Below, piece by piece: positions 63,844 to 64,000 of a stretch of 64,000 bases of DNA (position 1 is the stretch's first letter; each line of letters starts with the position of its first letter). A program made the translations under genes and the position numbers. The notes below the pieces were generated by a model. The model did no database searches. It saw only the letters and a list, made by a program, of their open reading frames with translations, and was not told the origin of the DNA. The stretch comes from Maricaulis sp039978735. Lineage in GTDB: Bacteria > Pseudomonadota > Alphaproteobacteria > Caulobacterales > Maricaulaceae. The stretch is taken from the NCBI RefSeq assembly GCF_039978735.1, contig NZ_JBDWAS010000046.1, positions 1-64,000 of the forward strand. Reading direction: 5' to 3'.

Positions 63844-64000
63844 CAGCGGATCCGTTCGTAGCTTTCCTGCAGGTCGGCCCCGCGTTCGCGGATACCGGTG
63901 CGCTTGAAGATGGGGGCCGCCTCCAGCGTCTCAAGGCCAAGCGCTGCGACGACCGGCAGACCGTCACCGCCCAGAACCACCGGCGCACGGAACCATTCGA
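63843..64000 (-). CDS. ribD: Riboflavin biosynthesis RibD, C-terminal end (cut by window edge)
   Basis: The last 51 codons of a gene running off the right edge. The frame reads EWFRAPVVLGGDGLPVVAAL, then a conserved LETLEAAPIFKR segment and ends at a TGA overlapping the ribE start. This matches the end of the RibD reductase domain (the APxxLGG and xxxxAP.F.R pattern) and its place directly before ribE. The deaminase part lies outside the window, as would any FMN riboswitch of the operon. Confidence 0.85.
   Translation of the reverse strand, partial: EWFRAPVVLGGDGLPVVAALGLETLEAAPIFKRTGIRERGADLQESYERIR

Noticed and set aside
63843..64000. FMN riboswitch before the riboflavin genes
   Set aside because: The operon start lies beyond the right edge; no RFN-like sequence is seen inside the window.

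Overview
This GC-rich, densely packed window looks like the chromosome of a dimorphic, probably marine alphaproteobacterium of the Maricaulis/Oceanicaulis/Hyphomonas type. Supporting signs are a PopA-like degenerate GGDEF protein (a Caulobacterales cell-cycle factor), a class I PHA synthase, a mitochondrial-type complex I NDUFS4-like subunit, an mfd-sdhE block divergent from recG, a metal-type KdsA, and a riboflavin operon with a RibB carrying a degenerate cyclohydrolase domain. The taxonomic call is inference; no rRNA gene is present.

Layout. 1-1.5 kb: the 3' end of an ISAs1-like transposase, a DUF4386 membrane protein and dispersed inverted repeats. 1.5-7.1 kb: an RND efflux permease/adaptor pair and 3-oxoacid CoA-transferase scoAB. 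7.2-14.9 kb: YihY/BrkB protein, WYL regulator, a small conserved-looking protein with a structured upstream region (possible sRNA or leader), a pentapeptide-repeat protein, an alpha-methylacyl-CoA racemase, PopA-like protein and a membrane-anchored XRE protein. 15-21 kb: mfd, sdhE, recG. 21-29.4 kb: DUF502, DUF3089, kdsA, photolyase, and a sulfur amino-acid operon cysK-sseA-metC. 29.4-34.7 kb: an accessory island with a MacAB-like exporter split over two divergent units, an EF-hand lipoprotein and a tiny Sec-secreted four-cysteine peptide, ending at the 3' end of tRNA-Arg. 34.7-42.7 kb: three tRNAs (Arg, Pro, Glu), NDUFS4-like protein, DUF192, a double cold-shock-domain protein, a QueD-like protein, recJ, glpX and phaC. 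42.8-52.6 kb: SET-domain protein, an active-looking diguanylate cyclase, an M1 peptidase with a DUF6702 partner, three secreted bactofilin-like beta-solenoid proteins and an acyl synthetase. 52.7-57.3 kb: lpdA, cupin, ACT-domain protein, 2OG-Fe(II) oxygenase, a glutaredoxin-MauE fusion and an orphan Phd antitoxin. 57.3-64 kb: K+-independent H+-pyrophosphatase, then ribD(partial)-ribE-ribB-ribH-nusB-thiL-small secreted protein.

The best candidate for an undescribed system is the 29.4-34.5 kb island. A 34-residue mature peptide with symmetric cysteine spacing (C-x5-C-x8-C-x5-C) and a Sec signal lies next to a periplasmic adaptor and ABC ATPase, and opposite a large FtsX/MacB-type permease and a calcium-binding-type lipoprotein. 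This resembles the logic of MacAB-TolC exporting a disulfide-bonded toxin from the periplasm. The second is a trio of secreted bactofilin-like proteins. Two of them are lipoproteins with the same C-terminal RRDCEDL motif, and each of those two has an ATCG-N5-CGAT palindrome upstream, suggesting a shared regulator.
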